64,000 nt of DNA from Streptomyces sp. NBC_01549. Lineage in GTDB: Bacteria > Actinomycetota > Actinomycetes > Streptomycetales > Streptomycetaceae. A model generated the notes under the pieces. It had not been told where the DNA came from. It ran no database searches and worked only from the letters and a program-made list of their open reading frames with translations. Below, one piece after another: positions 51,590 to 59,519 of the stretch (within the stretch, counting starts at the first letter, position 1; each line of letters opens with the position of its first letter). Made by a program: the position numbers and the translations under genes. The stretch is taken from the NCBI RefSeq assembly GCF_026339955.1, contig NZ_JAPEPW010000004.1:434001-498000 (forward strand), in the 5' to 3' direction.

Positions 51590-52824
51590 GAGATCTCCCT
51601 GGCCAGCGCGCGCATGCCGATCGCCTGCTGTGATTTGGGGGCGTAGGACAGCAGGGGCTGCTTCATGCGGACGGCCTCCTTCTGTTCCTTGAGGTCTCCG
51701 ATGAGTCCGACGACCCGCGGATCCTTTATGTCGACCCATCCCTGGAGAGAGGAGGTGGCGATGTAGCCGCGGCGGCCGTCGTAGAGGTTGACGACGATGC
51801 CGAGGTAGTCGATGTCGATCTGCAGGTCGCCACGCAGGTCGTCGATCTGGTTGGTGAGGAGTTCATAGGCGTCGGCTGAGCTGTCCTCGGCCTGCACCAC
51901 GATCAGGGCGCCGGACTGGCCGGGCTTTTCGTCGGCGCGGCGGCGGCCGTAGTAGGCGGCGGCGTCCATGCTGAGCCCGAGGCTGGGCGGGCAGTCGACG
52001 AGGATGACGTCGTAGTCGGCTTCGAGCGGGGCAAGTGCCCGCTCGAGGGCGGCTTCCCGGGCGCGTACCGCGGACAGGCGTACGTCGAGAAGGAACGCGT
52101 CGTTGCAGGCGGGCAGGAGGTGAAGGCGATCGCCGAAGTTCTCGTCGTCGATGGAGACGATGAGGTCGCGCAGATCGCCCTTGGGGTCGCCGGCCATGTG
52201 GTTGGTGAGGCTGTCGCCGTTCATCGGCAGCGGCGCGGCACCCAGCTGGTTGGTGAGGTGGCACTGCGGGTCGAAGTCGACGAGCAGGACGCGCAGTCCG
52301 AGGCCGGGAAGGTCTTCGACGTCGAGAGGGCCGTCGGCGTTCTCGCCTGCGGCGGCGGCGAGTTGTTTGGCGATGCGGACGCGGTGCAGGGTGCCGGGGT
52401 CTTCGGCCAGGGCTTCGCCGGTGCCTGCGGTGATGGCGGTCTTGCCGACGCCGCCCTTCTGGTTGCAGACGATGATGCGGCGTGTGATCGCGGGGCGTTC
52501 GATGTCCGGGGCCGGGTTGGAGTCGAGCCACAGCTTCACGGACTGGGCGAGGCCTTGAATGAGGGAGAGGCGACGGTCGGCGACGACGCTGCGAAATTCC
52601 TCCCACTGGCCTTCGGGGAGGAAGGTGGAGAAGGAATCGGCGCCCGCAGTGTCGACGCCGGCCGGTGCTGATGCCAAGTTGCACCAGTCGCTGATGCCCT
52701 GTTCGACGGCGGCCTGGATTTCGATGCCGCGCTGGGCGGCTCTGATTTTGAGGTCCTGCCGGAGCCATCCCGGCAGTTTGGAGACGACCTTCTCGCGGTC
52801 GCTGGAGGTGGCTGGCGAGGTCAT
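51586..52824 (-). CDS. parA: ParA-family partition ATPase with N-terminal domain
   Basis: A 412-residue Walker-type partition ATPase. Residues 123-129 KGGVGKT are the deviant Walker A, 180-187 LLVDFDPQ the A' motif, 272-281 DVILVDCPPS Walker B. Between Walker A and A' there are ~50 residues instead of the usual ~20, an insertion around AKQLAAAAGENADGPLDVED. The first ~110 residues (LPGWLRQDLKIRAAQRGIEI, QAAVEQGISDW) resemble a ribbon-helix-helix DNA-binding segment, as in autoregulating ParA (type Ia). Start ATG 52824 has AAGGTG upstream; earlier in-frame starts lack one. First gene of the parA-parB operon. Confidence 0.92.
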   Translation of the reverse strand: MTSPATSSDREKVVSKLPGWLRQDLKIRAAQRGIEIQAAVEQGISDWCNLASAPAGVDTAGADSFSTFLPEGQWEEFRSVVADRRLSLIQGLAQSVKLWLDSNPAPDIERPAITRRIIVCNQKGGVGKTAITAGTGEALAEDPGTLHRVRIAKQLAAAAGENADGPLDVEDLPGLGLRVLLVDFDPQCHLTNQLGAAPLPMNGDSLTNHMAGDPKGDLRDLIVSIDDENFGDRLHLLPACNDAFLLDVRLSAVRAREAALERALAPLEADYDVILVDCPPSLGLSMDAAAYYGRRRADEKPGQSGALIVVQAEDSSADAYELLTNQIDDLRGDLQIDIDYLGIVVNLYDGRRGYIATSSLQGWVDIKDPRVVGLIGDLKEQKEAVRMKQPLLSYAPKSQQAIGMRALAREIS

Positions 52825-52836
52825 GGTGGACACCTT

Positions 52837-52875
52837 ACTAACGTTCTTGATCGTTCGCGTCATCGACACGTTAGT
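52837..52875. promoter_or_regulatory. inverted repeat in parAB leader
   Basis: ACTAACGT (52837-52844) and ACGTTAGT (52868-52875) flank 23 bp just upstream of parA. Likely the parAB operator, for ParA's own N-terminal domain. Confidence 0.5.
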
Positions 52876-52920
52876 TAGGCAGACTTGTTATGGATGAACT
52901 GCCCGCGGAAGCCCGCTCGG

Positions 52921-52937
52921 CTATTACGCCGTAATAG
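52921..52937. repeat. parS-like site 3
   Basis: CTATTACGCCGTAATAG, about 100 bp upstream of parA, flanked by GG/CC that extend the dyad to GGCTATTAC...GTAATAGCC. Confidence 0.8.
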
Positions 52938-53626
52938 CCGACGAGGCGTCTGGTAGTGGGCTGGTGGCCCCAACTGACCCTTTTGTTCCGTGTCACTGGG
53001 TACGGCGAAGCCGCACTGGCACTGGCACTGGCCAGGCTCGCGTGGAGATCCCCGGCACATGGACGGATCCCCCGGGCGCAGGCGGGTCTCCCTCCGGCCT
53101 CGGCAGTGCTCCGCCCTCGTTCGACCCCGCCCCGCTTGCCGCGATTCCCGGCCAGTACTCCCCCACCACCACCCCCCGAGGCACCCTCAGCAACCGACGC
53201 TCGTGGCTTCGTCCAGCCGAAGGCCAGTCCCTGATCGTTCGCCGCCTGTACCAAGACGGAACATCCGCCGCCCGGTCTGGGCGTACGCCCTCGCCGAAGC
53301 CCCGTCGCCGTTTCCTCCAGCCCAGTCGGCGCAGATCGTGTCCGGGGGGAACGCCGGGCCGGCTGTATCTCTGGTCGATGTCCGTCGCCGCCAGCACGGC
53401 AATCCGGCGACAGGCGGGGGAGAGGGCCGCCCCCGTAGGCACCCCACTCGCCTGCCCGTACGGCGGCGACGATGCTCTCGTACATGTCCGTGGTGGCGAT
53501 GTCGCGAAGGGCGGACCGCTCGGTCGTACTGGAGTCCGCCCGGACTGAAGGTGGCGGCGACTGACTTCGATGGGAGTGAACACGGGGCGTTCCCGCAGCG
53601 GAACGAGCAGCCGCCACTGGGCGCAA
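52938..53626. other. no firm gene between parS-like sites
   Basis: Open frames exist on both strands but none has a clear start and family. Plus-strand traces such as SNRRSWLRPAEGQSLIVRRL and RRPVWAYALAEAPSPFPPAQ may be remains of a proline-rich plasmid gene with a frame change. Treated as non-coding here. Confidence 0.35.
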
Positions 53627-53643
53627 CTATTACGGCGTAATAG
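53627..53643. repeat. parS-like site 4
   Basis: CTATTACGGCGTAATAG; the only copy with G at the centre, so the middle base is free. Confidence 0.8.
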
Positions 53644-53714
53644 AGCAGCCGCTCCGCGCAGGGTGTGTTCCGGCGAAGGCATCGTTGGTGCGGCTGTCCA
53701 AGACTGACGTCGAG

Positions 53715-53731
53715 CTATTACGCCGTAATAG
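53715..53731. repeat. parS-like site 5
   Basis: CTATTACGCCGTAATAG inside a ~57-bp context (53691-53747) that is repeated around site 7. Confidence 0.8.
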
Positions 53732-53769
53732 GGCTCGGCCGGTACCCGCGCCGACGCGACGGCCGCCGC

Positions 53770-53985
53770 GGTCACGGCAAATGAGCTCCACGCCGGGTGC
53801 ACGGTGAGCCAGGCGGCGAAGGTGACTGCCTCCCGCTCGGGCAGTAGGTCGACCGGGGCACGGGTCTCGCAGTCGACCAGTACGGTGCCGTAGCTGTTGT
53901 GCTCCTTGCGCAGGGCGAACTCGTCGACCCCGAGCACCCGGGGCGTCGCCGCGAACGGGTCCGGCAGCGCCACGACCAGGGCCAG
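53770..53985 (-). pseudogene. ISL3-family transposase fragment
   Basis: About 70 codons read LPDPFAATPRVLGVDEFALR, KEHNSYGTVLVDCETRAPVD and LLPEREAVTFAAWLTVHP, the first catalytic-Asp region of ISL3 transposases of a subgroup different from the copy at 32647. It ends toward parS-like site 5 with no stop. Confidence 0.75.
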
Positions 53986-54100
53986 CAGAGTTGAGTGGCC
54001 TTGGCCGGCCGGGCCGGCGAGCGCCTGGCCGCGCGGCTCCCGGTACCGGTCAGCCGGAAGACAGCGCGCCGGCGTGTGTCGCCCTCGTGCGCCCCGCGAA

Positions 54101-54117
54101 CTATTACGCCGTAATAA
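54101..54117. repeat. parS-like site 6, one mismatch
   Basis: CTATTACGCCGTAATAA; the last base breaks the outermost pair. Confidence 0.7.
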
Positions 54118-54284
54118 CTGGCGCCCTTGACGTTCGACGCAGCGGACGCAGAGGAGAAATGAGCTGTCGGGTCCGAGGCGTCCTCCGGAGTGCCGGGCGC
54201 GAGGATCGTCCGACGCACTACGGATGTGCTTCTGCCAGGTTGCCGCTGCGGCCGCGCACCGACTCGGACGATCCGAGTATGGGG

Positions 54285-54465
54285 GAGTGCGGCGAGAAGG
54301 GCAGAAGCTGCAGCAGCTCGTGCGCCGGGGCAGTACCAGCTCGGGTCGCTATCGCCGGGCGATGATGCTGCTGGCGTTCGCCGGCGGGAACCGTGTTCCT
54401 GTGATCGCGCAGCTGGTCCAGGCCGACGAGGACACGAGGACGTCGTTGTCGCGGCTGTCCCATGC
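54285..54465 (+). pseudogene. IS630-family transposase N-terminal fragment
   Basis: Reads EGQKLQQLVRRGSTSSGRYR, RAMMLLAFAGGNRVPVIAQL and VQADEDT, the HTH domain of IS630 transposases. After ADEDT it jumps into the sequence that carries parS-like site 7. Confidence 0.7.
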
Positions 54466-54475
54466 TGACGTCGAC

Positions 54476-54492
54476 CTATTACGCCGTAATAG
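54476..54492. repeat. parS-like site 7
   Basis: CTATTACGCCGTAATAG at the broken end of the IS630 scrap, in the same ~57-bp context as site 5. Rightmost site found. Confidence 0.8.
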
Positions 54493-54710
54493 GGCTCGGC
54501 CGGTACTCGGCCCTTTCCCCAGCAGTCCACAAGCGGTGGTGCGGTGTCTCCGCCGACCTGGGGGAGTCTCAGTCCTTGTGGAGCACGATGGCTGTGTCTG
54601 TCCCGTCTCTCTGAGCCTGGATGAGTCTCACCGACCTGAGTGGGACGGCCTCCAATCGTCACCCTGGCCGTCGCGCTCGGCGACCATCCAGAGTCATGAC
54701 AACCCGCGCT

Positions 54711-54724
54711 GGGGGATATCCCCC
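54711..54724. promoter_or_regulatory. palindrome GGGGGATATCCCCC
   Basis: Perfect 14-bp dyad 61 bp upstream of the serine hydrolase gene, followed by a further G/C-run pair. Likely operator or promoter-associated site of that gene. The stretch 54493-54710 holds no gene. Confidence 0.4.
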
Positions 54725-54784
54725 CTCCCGATCCGGGGGGACGCCGGATCGCGCCCCGTTGGGGGGCGAATCTAGCGTTCGGCC

Positions 54785-55969
54785 ATGACTTCGACTCTGC
54801 GAAGGCACCTCGCCGTGGCACTGGGTGTCGCTACGCTGCTCGCCGCCGAGGTGGCCACCGCCGTCGCCCAGCCCGCCGGTCCCTCTCCCGTCGAGCAGTT
54901 GCGCCAGGACACCGAGGCGATCCACGCCCTCGGTATCAGCGGTGTGCAGGCCCGCGTGATCGCGCCTGACGGTCGGCAGTCGGTCGCCACCAGCGGCACC
55001 GCCGACCTGAACACCGGCCGCCCGGTCCCTTCTGACGGCTACTTCCGCATGGCCAGTACGTCCAAGACGCTGGTCGCCACCGTGGTTCTCCAACTGGAGG
55101 CAGAGGGCACGCTGTCCGTGGACGACACGGTCGACCACTGGCTGCCGGGAGTGGTGCGAGGCAACGGCAACGACGGCAGCCGGATCACCATTCGCCAACT
55201 GCTCCAGCACACCAGCGGCATCCACGACGACCTGCCCGGATACACCACGCCGGAGGAGTTCTACCAGCAGCGGTACGACGTCTACGGCCCCGAGCAGCTG
55301 GTTGCCCGCGCCATGGCCCACGCGCCGGACTTTTCGCCCGGCGAGGGCTGGGAGTACTCCAACACCGGCTACGTCCTGCTCGGCATGATCATCCAGAAGG
55401 CCACCGGGCACCCCGCCCACCAGGAAATCGAAGACCGCGTCCTGCGCCCGCTCGGCCTCGACCAGACCCGGTGGATGGGCACCTCGCCCACCCTGCCCCG
55501 GCCGCACGCCAAGGCCTACCAGCTCTTCGGCCCCGGTTCCGTGGTGGACGTCACCGACCAGATATCGGTGGACTACGAGATCCTGTCGTTCGTCACGACC
55601 ACACGGGACGAGAACGGCCTCTTCCGCGCGTTGCTCGCGGGCCGACTGCTACCGACGCGACAGCTGGCCGAGATGAAGCAGACCGTCCCCGTGAGCGCGG
55701 AGGTCCAACAGCTGTGGCCCGGCGGGCGATACGGGCTCGGTCTGGTCCAGCGCCCCCTGAGCTGCGGAGGAAGCTACTGGAGCCACGAAGGCGGGGACGG
55801 CGGCTACATCACCCACAACGGCATCACCGACGACGGCAGGCGAAGCGCCGTGGTCTCCATGTCCGAGGCACGCGGCGACACCCCGGAGCACATACTGGAC
55901 CAGGAGAACGCGGCCAGCGCCCTGCTCGACCACGCACTGTGCGCTGTCCCTCTTCGTCAAGAGCATTAG
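54785..55969 (+). CDS. secreted serine hydrolase, beta-lactamase/DD-peptidase family
   Basis: A 394-residue exported penicillin-binding-like hydrolase (class C beta-lactamase / D-Ala-D-Ala carboxypeptidase fold). Signal peptide RRHLAVALGVATLLAAEVAT with cleavage near AVAQP (~29). Nucleophile motif FRMASTSKT (S91-x-x-K94), Y-x-N motif as GWEYSNTGYVLLG (~195), and the third motif as YWSHEGGDGGY (HxG, ~335). Active-site set is complete. It could trim peptidoglycan peptides or hydrolyse small esters or amides; beta-lactam resistance cannot be inferred. Start ATG 54785. Confidence 0.9.
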   Translation: MTSTLRRHLAVALGVATLLAAEVATAVAQPAGPSPVEQLRQDTEAIHALGISGVQARVIAPDGRQSVATSGTADLNTGRPVPSDGYFRMASTSKTLVATVVLQLEAEGTLSVDDTVDHWLPGVVRGNGNDGSRITIRQLLQHTSGIHDDLPGYTTPEEFYQQRYDVYGPEQLVARAMAHAPDFSPGEGWEYSNTGYVLLGMIIQKATGHPAHQEIEDRVLRPLGLDQTRWMGTSPTLPRPHAKAYQLFGPGSVVDVTDQISVDYEILSFVTTTRDENGLFRALLAGRLLPTRQLAEMKQTVPVSAEVQQLWPGGRYGLGLVQRPLSCGGSYWSHEGGDGGYITHNGITDDGRRSAVVSMSEARGDTPEHILDQENAASALLDHALCAVPLRQEH

Positions 55970-56074
55970 CACCACCGACCAGGCCGAGGCGCTCTCGTTG
56001 CCGAGAGGCACGCGCTCAGCCTTCGCCACAAGGTGGGGGAGTGGAGCCAACGATGGCGCCGCCGCGCAGTCGGT

Positions 56075-56884
56075 TCAGTCCGAACACACCGCGACCGCTG
56101 CGGTATAGGCCAGCTGAGCGTCTTCCGTCCTCGCCGCACGGAGCGCCGTTTCCCGCTCGACTCGCTGAAGGGCTCGTACCGTGGCGTTGAGGTAGGTCCC
56201 GAGACTGACCTTCTGGGTCGGTGTCTGGCAGTTGGGAAGAACAGCGGCGACTTCGTCCAGCCAGTCGTTGACTTCGCTGTCCGGGACGAAATCATCGCGG
56301 TGTTCGAGAAGGCGGCGCGCAACGGGGAGCAAGAGCTCGTGCCGCCGCCGCGCGGCCTCTTCAGCACGACGCTGAGCGGCAGCACGCTCGGCGATCCGGC
56401 GCTCGGCCTTCACGACGGCCTCGGGGGTGCGGCGCACCGGTTGGCCTTCGCTCTCATCATCGTTGAGAGTGAGCGCTTTGAGCCGTTTGGACTTGTTGTA
56501 CGCCGCGCTCGGTCCGCCGACGGCGAGAGGGGGCGCCAAGTCGGCCCACTCGACACCGGCGGCCCGGGCCGCTTCGATCGCTTTCATCTGATGGATCTCG
56601 GCCTGCTCGCGGACGTACTCCCAGAGCAGGACTCTCTTGAGGGCGGCTGCACGTCGTGCGTCTTCGTCCGCCCTGCCAAGCGCTGAGGCGTGCGTCTCGG
56701 TGTAGAGCAGTGCGCCGAACAGTTCATCGTCTGCGGGCATCCTTCCGATGTCGGGATCCTCGGCCTTCTCGTGCAGGTCCCGCAGTTCACCGACAATCGC
56801 TGCGGTGTCCAGGGTGCCGATCCGGATGGGCCTTCTGAGCAGGGGACTTGTGCGCTTTGGCGCCCTGCGCGGTTTCGTCGCCAT
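56075..56884 (-). CDS. helical HTH-like hypothetical protein
   Basis: A 269-residue protein from ATG 56884. Mostly helical and charged; EYVREQAEIHQMKAIEAARA then AGVEWADLAPPLAVGGPSAA (~118-137) resembles a helix-turn-helix of the type that checks an AxxLGVSxxxA pattern, followed by a long Arg/Glu helix (AVVKAERRIAERAAAQRRAE). A palindrome 26 bp upstream of the start suggests it binds its own promoter. Family not recognised; a plasmid regulator is plausible. Confidence 0.65.
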   Translation of the reverse strand: MATKPRRAPKRTSPLLRRPIRIGTLDTAAIVGELRDLHEKAEDPDIGRMPADDELFGALLYTETHASALGRADEDARRAAALKRVLLWEYVREQAEIHQMKAIEAARAAGVEWADLAPPLAVGGPSAAYNKSKRLKALTLNDDESEGQPVRRTPEAVVKAERRIAERAAAQRRAEEAARRRHELLLPVARRLLEHRDDFVPDSEVNDWLDEVAAVLPNCQTPTQKVSLGTYLNATVRALQRVERETALRAARTEDAQLAYTAAVAVCSD

Positions 56885-56909
56885 GTCTGAGATTGTGCCT
56901 GCCGGACCC

Positions 56910-56928
56910 GATTCACATTGTGTGAATC
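56910..56928. promoter_or_regulatory. palindrome GATTCACA-TTG-TGTGAATC
   Basis: Perfect 8-bp arms around TTG, 26 bp upstream of the HTH-like gene at 56884 and before a possible rightward gene at 57004. Candidate operator for both. Confidence 0.6.
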
Positions 56929-57003
56929 CCGCTTGGCGACGACTTTCCGACTCCTGTACTCGGGTGAGCATGGGCGTTGGCCTGCTCGGGCCTTCGGCGT
57001 TCC

Positions 57004-57309
57004 ATGGCCTCATCGCTCCTCAGAACGGGCTGGCTCTTCGCCGCGGGCACCGCCGCAGCCGTGCTCGTGGCCGTGCTCAGACTCTTGCTGACAGCCCTGC
57101 GTAGCGCTTCCGCGTCCCTGTCTCACGAGGGGGGAGCCATGACCCAGGAGGTGGCTGCCGCCAGGGCCGGCTGGCGGCAGAGCACGTCGCCTGTCGTTCC
57201 ACCAGGGCGTGTTCCCGGCGGACGGCTCCCGTCCATGGGACCGGATGATGCGGTGTGCCCTCTCGCCAGGCATCTGTGCTTGGCGAGAGGGCACACCGAT
57301 GGTGAATGA
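57004..57309 (+). CDS. possible small membrane protein
   Basis: From ATG 57004 a 101-residue frame begins MASSLLRTGWLFAAGTAAAV then LVAVLRLLLTALRS, one hydrophobic helix, followed by a polar tail that reads through a strong hairpin (57251-57298). Being divergent from 56884 supports a gene, but the hairpin inside the frame argues that the 3' part is not coding. Low confidence. Confidence 0.35.
   Translation: MASSLLRTGWLFAAGTAAAVLVAVLRLLLTALRSASASLSHEGGAMTQEVAAARAGWRQSTSPVVPPGRVPGGRLPSMGPDDAVCPLARHLCLARGHTDGE
57251..57298. terminator. 18-bp perfect inverted repeat
   Basis: CGGTGTGCCCTCTCGCCA (57251-57268) is exactly complementary to TGGCGAGAGGGCACACCG (57281-57298), 12-base loop. Could terminate rightward transcription from 57004, or leftward from the small gene at 57501. 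The following 200 bp up to 57500 hold nothing recognisable. Confidence 0.7.
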
Positions 57310-57500
57310 CCTGCCCAGCCCCCGAGGCGGTGCAGATCCAGCTCTACGGGCGGGCCCCCGTGCCGTCCGTACAGCTGCATGCGGTCTTGCGGAACGTGCC
57401 CGACAGGCGGGCAGAGATGAACAACACCGTGACCGAGGTGCTGTCTGGTCGGCTCGGCTGTGGGCTGACGAGGGTGCCGAAAGGCTTCATCGGCGGCCCG

Positions 57501-57719
57501 TCACCAGACGATCGAGCCGGTGTGCAGTCCGGTCTCGTTCCGTGTCGCCGATTCGTCCCCGCTGACGCCTGCTTCGGCCTGGTCTGCGGCCTCCGACAGT
57601 GCGCGATACACCACGTCCCAGCCGGGGGCCCCGTGTGGAGAGTCCTCGACGAGCCGCTCTCCCTCCCGCAAGTAGGCCAGCATCCTCTCGTGAGGAGAGG
57701 AGTGCTTCTCGTGCTCCAT
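57501..57719 (-). CDS. small acidic hypothetical protein
   Basis: A 72-residue protein from ATG 57719 with AAAGGGG upstream: MEHEKHSSPHERMLAYLREG, ERLVEDSPHGAPGWDVVYRA, LSEAADQAEAG. Helical and acidic, no membrane segment or motif. It lies 128 bp behind the sigma-factor gene on the same strand and may be co-transcribed; a role as its partner is only a guess. Confidence 0.55.
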   Translation of the reverse strand: MEHEKHSSPHERMLAYLREGERLVEDSPHGAPGWDVVYRALSEAADQAEAGVSGDESATRNETGLHTGSIVW

Positions 57720-57847
57720 TTGCATCCCCTTTTCCGTGTCCCGTTTCTTCGTCTGTGGGAGGCGCTCCCTTCGTGTCGGGAGCGGTAGGTCCCGAGTCGG
57801 GACCACGGGTTTCGCCTCTCGCGACCACCGTGGTCCCGAGAGGCGAG

Positions 57848-58426
57848 CTACTGCTCTGCGTACGGTTCGGATATGCGCTTGGCTTTGGTCTCCGCCTTCT
57901 CCAAATCCCTGGAGACGGTCGCGGACGAGACCTTCAGCAACGCTGCGATCTCGATGCCTTTCAGGCCCCAGACGTGGGTCAGTTCCCAGACCGTCGCCTG
58001 CCGCTCGTCACGGATCGCGGCCTTCACCGCAGCCAGCAGTTCGAGGTACTCCAAGCCCGAGGTGATGTCGCACGGAGCGGTGGTGTCCGGCCACGGCCTG
58101 CCGCCCTCCGGGAGCTCGTCCGAGGGCCGTTCCAGCTGGGCTCGCATCCGTCCCAGTTCCGAGAGGAACTTGTTGCGGGCCACGACCGTCGCGAACACGA
58201 TGACCGGCTTCTTGAACACGGTGCCCCTGCGGAATTCCTGGATCACCGCGAGACACGCTTCCTGGGTGACGTCGTGGGCCAGGTGGTAGTCACGCGTCAT
58301 CCGCATCACCACCGCCAGAAGCCGCGGATGGACCTCCTTCAGTACCTCGCTCAGCTTCGCCTCCTTTTCACGGGACAGCCGGTCTCGTGGCCGCGCGGGA
58401 CCCGCTCCTCCTGAGTTGGTTGCCAT
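57848..58426 (-). CDS. ECF-like RNA polymerase sigma factor
   Basis: A 192-residue sigma-70 family protein. Region 2: VHPRLLAVVMRMTRDYHLAH, DVTQEACLAVIQEFRRGTVF and KKPVIVFATVVARNKFLSEL; after a linker, region 4 with ERQATVWELTHVWGLKGIEI, AALLKVSSATVSRDLEKAET (HTH ~160-179). ATG 58426 has GGAAGGA well placed. No anti-sigma factor is adjacent. Could control genes of this replicon. The region 4 is normal; region 2 lacks the usual D-x-x-Q-E-x-F aromatic but has DVTQEACLAV. Confidence 0.82.
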   Translation of the reverse strand: MATNSGGAGPARPRDRLSREKEAKLSEVLKEVHPRLLAVVMRMTRDYHLAHDVTQEACLAVIQEFRRGTVFKKPVIVFATVVARNKFLSELGRMRAQLERPSDELPEGGRPWPDTTAPCDITSGLEYLELLAAVKAAIRDERQATVWELTHVWGLKGIEIAALLKVSSATVSRDLEKAETKAKRISEPYAEQ

Positions 58427-58566
58427 GGGCCGTCCTTCCACCGGACTCAGGCGGGGATGGACCCCGCAGAGGTTGGTTGGTAGTAGGACGCACAAGCGGC
58501 CAACTTCTTTCATCCGCCGCGAGGTTGACGGCGCAAAAATTCCGCGGCAAGGCCGTCCTGACAGGC

Positions 58567-58701
58567 ATGGACACTCGAACCGCGCTTGCTCTGGCGCTCG
58601 GCGCGCTGGCCGTCTACGCCGCATACCGCAATCCGGAACTGGGCACTGCAATCGGCGTGGGCGTCATCGTCGTGACCCTGCTCCTGGCGTTCCTGAAGTA
58701 G
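58567..58701 (+). CDS. 44-residue single-TM protein
   Basis: MDTRTALALALGALAVYAAY, RNPELGTAIGVGVIVVTLLL, AFLK: two short hydrophobic stretches (or one kinked span) and a basic end. Divergent from the sigma-factor gene and followed by the iteron array. Small membrane peptides of this look are common on Streptomyces plasmids near spread or replication genes. No ribosome site stands out. Confidence 0.5.
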   Translation: MDTRTALALALGALAVYAAYRNPELGTAIGVGVIVVTLLLAFLK

Positions 58702-58817
58702 TGCGACGGGCCTGCCCGAGGTCCGCTTGGCTGTCGGCAAGGGGCGCTACGACGGCGGCTACTGCATGTCGACGGGTGTGGGCTGTCGAAGGCGTGGAGG
58801 ACGGCCGCGTCCTCTTC

Positions 58818-59441
58818 AGTCCCTAGCTCTTCAGTCCCTTTCAGTCCCTGCTCTTCAGTCCCTGGAAAAAGTGCAGGTCAAACGGGTATGCAGCCTAGTT
58901 CAGGGACTCAAGGGACTCAAGTTTGTAATTATGAGCCAGTCCTGTGTGCGGGTACGCGCGGGCGTATCTGTCCCTCTACAGGTATCTACAGGTATAGAGC
59001 TAGCTGATAATTGGGGATTTCAGTCCCTACAGTCCCTTGCGAGTAGTCCATTGCTCCTCTGACCTGCGGGAATGCCCAGGGACTGAAGCGAGGGACCAAA
59101 GGGCTGCGGTGGGCGGCTCCGTCCCTGTCGGCCTGTGGCGGGCCGACGGCAGGCCGCCTGGCGGCTCTGTTCGGTGGTAGGTCCGGCGTGGTTCACGGCC
59201 GCGCTCGGGCTTCAGTCCCTGGCGCCTGGAGGGGCGCGCTGCAGCTGGTTGTGCGCAGTACGGCCCCTCCAGCCACTCACAATTCGGGTATTGCTCTCAT
59301 AGCTTGTGTCGCGGAGTGACTCAAGGGACCGTAGGGACTGGAAGGCTGATAAGCCGCCACGCGGGGGAGCTGCCTTACGCTGTCGTCCTTGGGTCCTAGA
59401 CTCTCTTCCGAAACACAGTCCCTACAGTCCCTTGAGTCCCT
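58818..59441. repeat. iteron array 1, unit AGTCCCT (14 exact copies)
   Basis: Exact copies on either strand begin at 58818, 58833, 58843, 58857, 58902, 58911, 59022, 59031, 59078, 59214, 59333, 59417, 59426 and 59435; AGGGACC variants add more. Pairs 9 bp apart recur (58902/58911, 59022/59031, 59417/59426/59435). AT-rich islands lie between (e.g. near 58925 and 59005). No gene fits here. It sits directly before the Prim-Pol gene and is the probable initiator-binding region of an origin. Confidence 0.85.
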
Positions 59442-59519
59442 CACCCCGGCACGTGGTCACTGCACTGGCCGGGCCTGACAGGGACCGAAGGGACGAGAAC
59501 TTCGAAGAAGGACAGACAC

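Noticed and set aside
52964..53548. Rightward 194-codon frame between parS-like sites
   Set aside because: Proline/Arg-rich, no start with a ribosome site, and equally long frames exist on the other strand; left as non-coding.
56000..58500. Toxin-antitoxin pair (57501-57719 with neighbours)
   Set aside because: The small acidic protein lacks any antitoxin DNA-binding motif and no toxin-like partner is adjacent.
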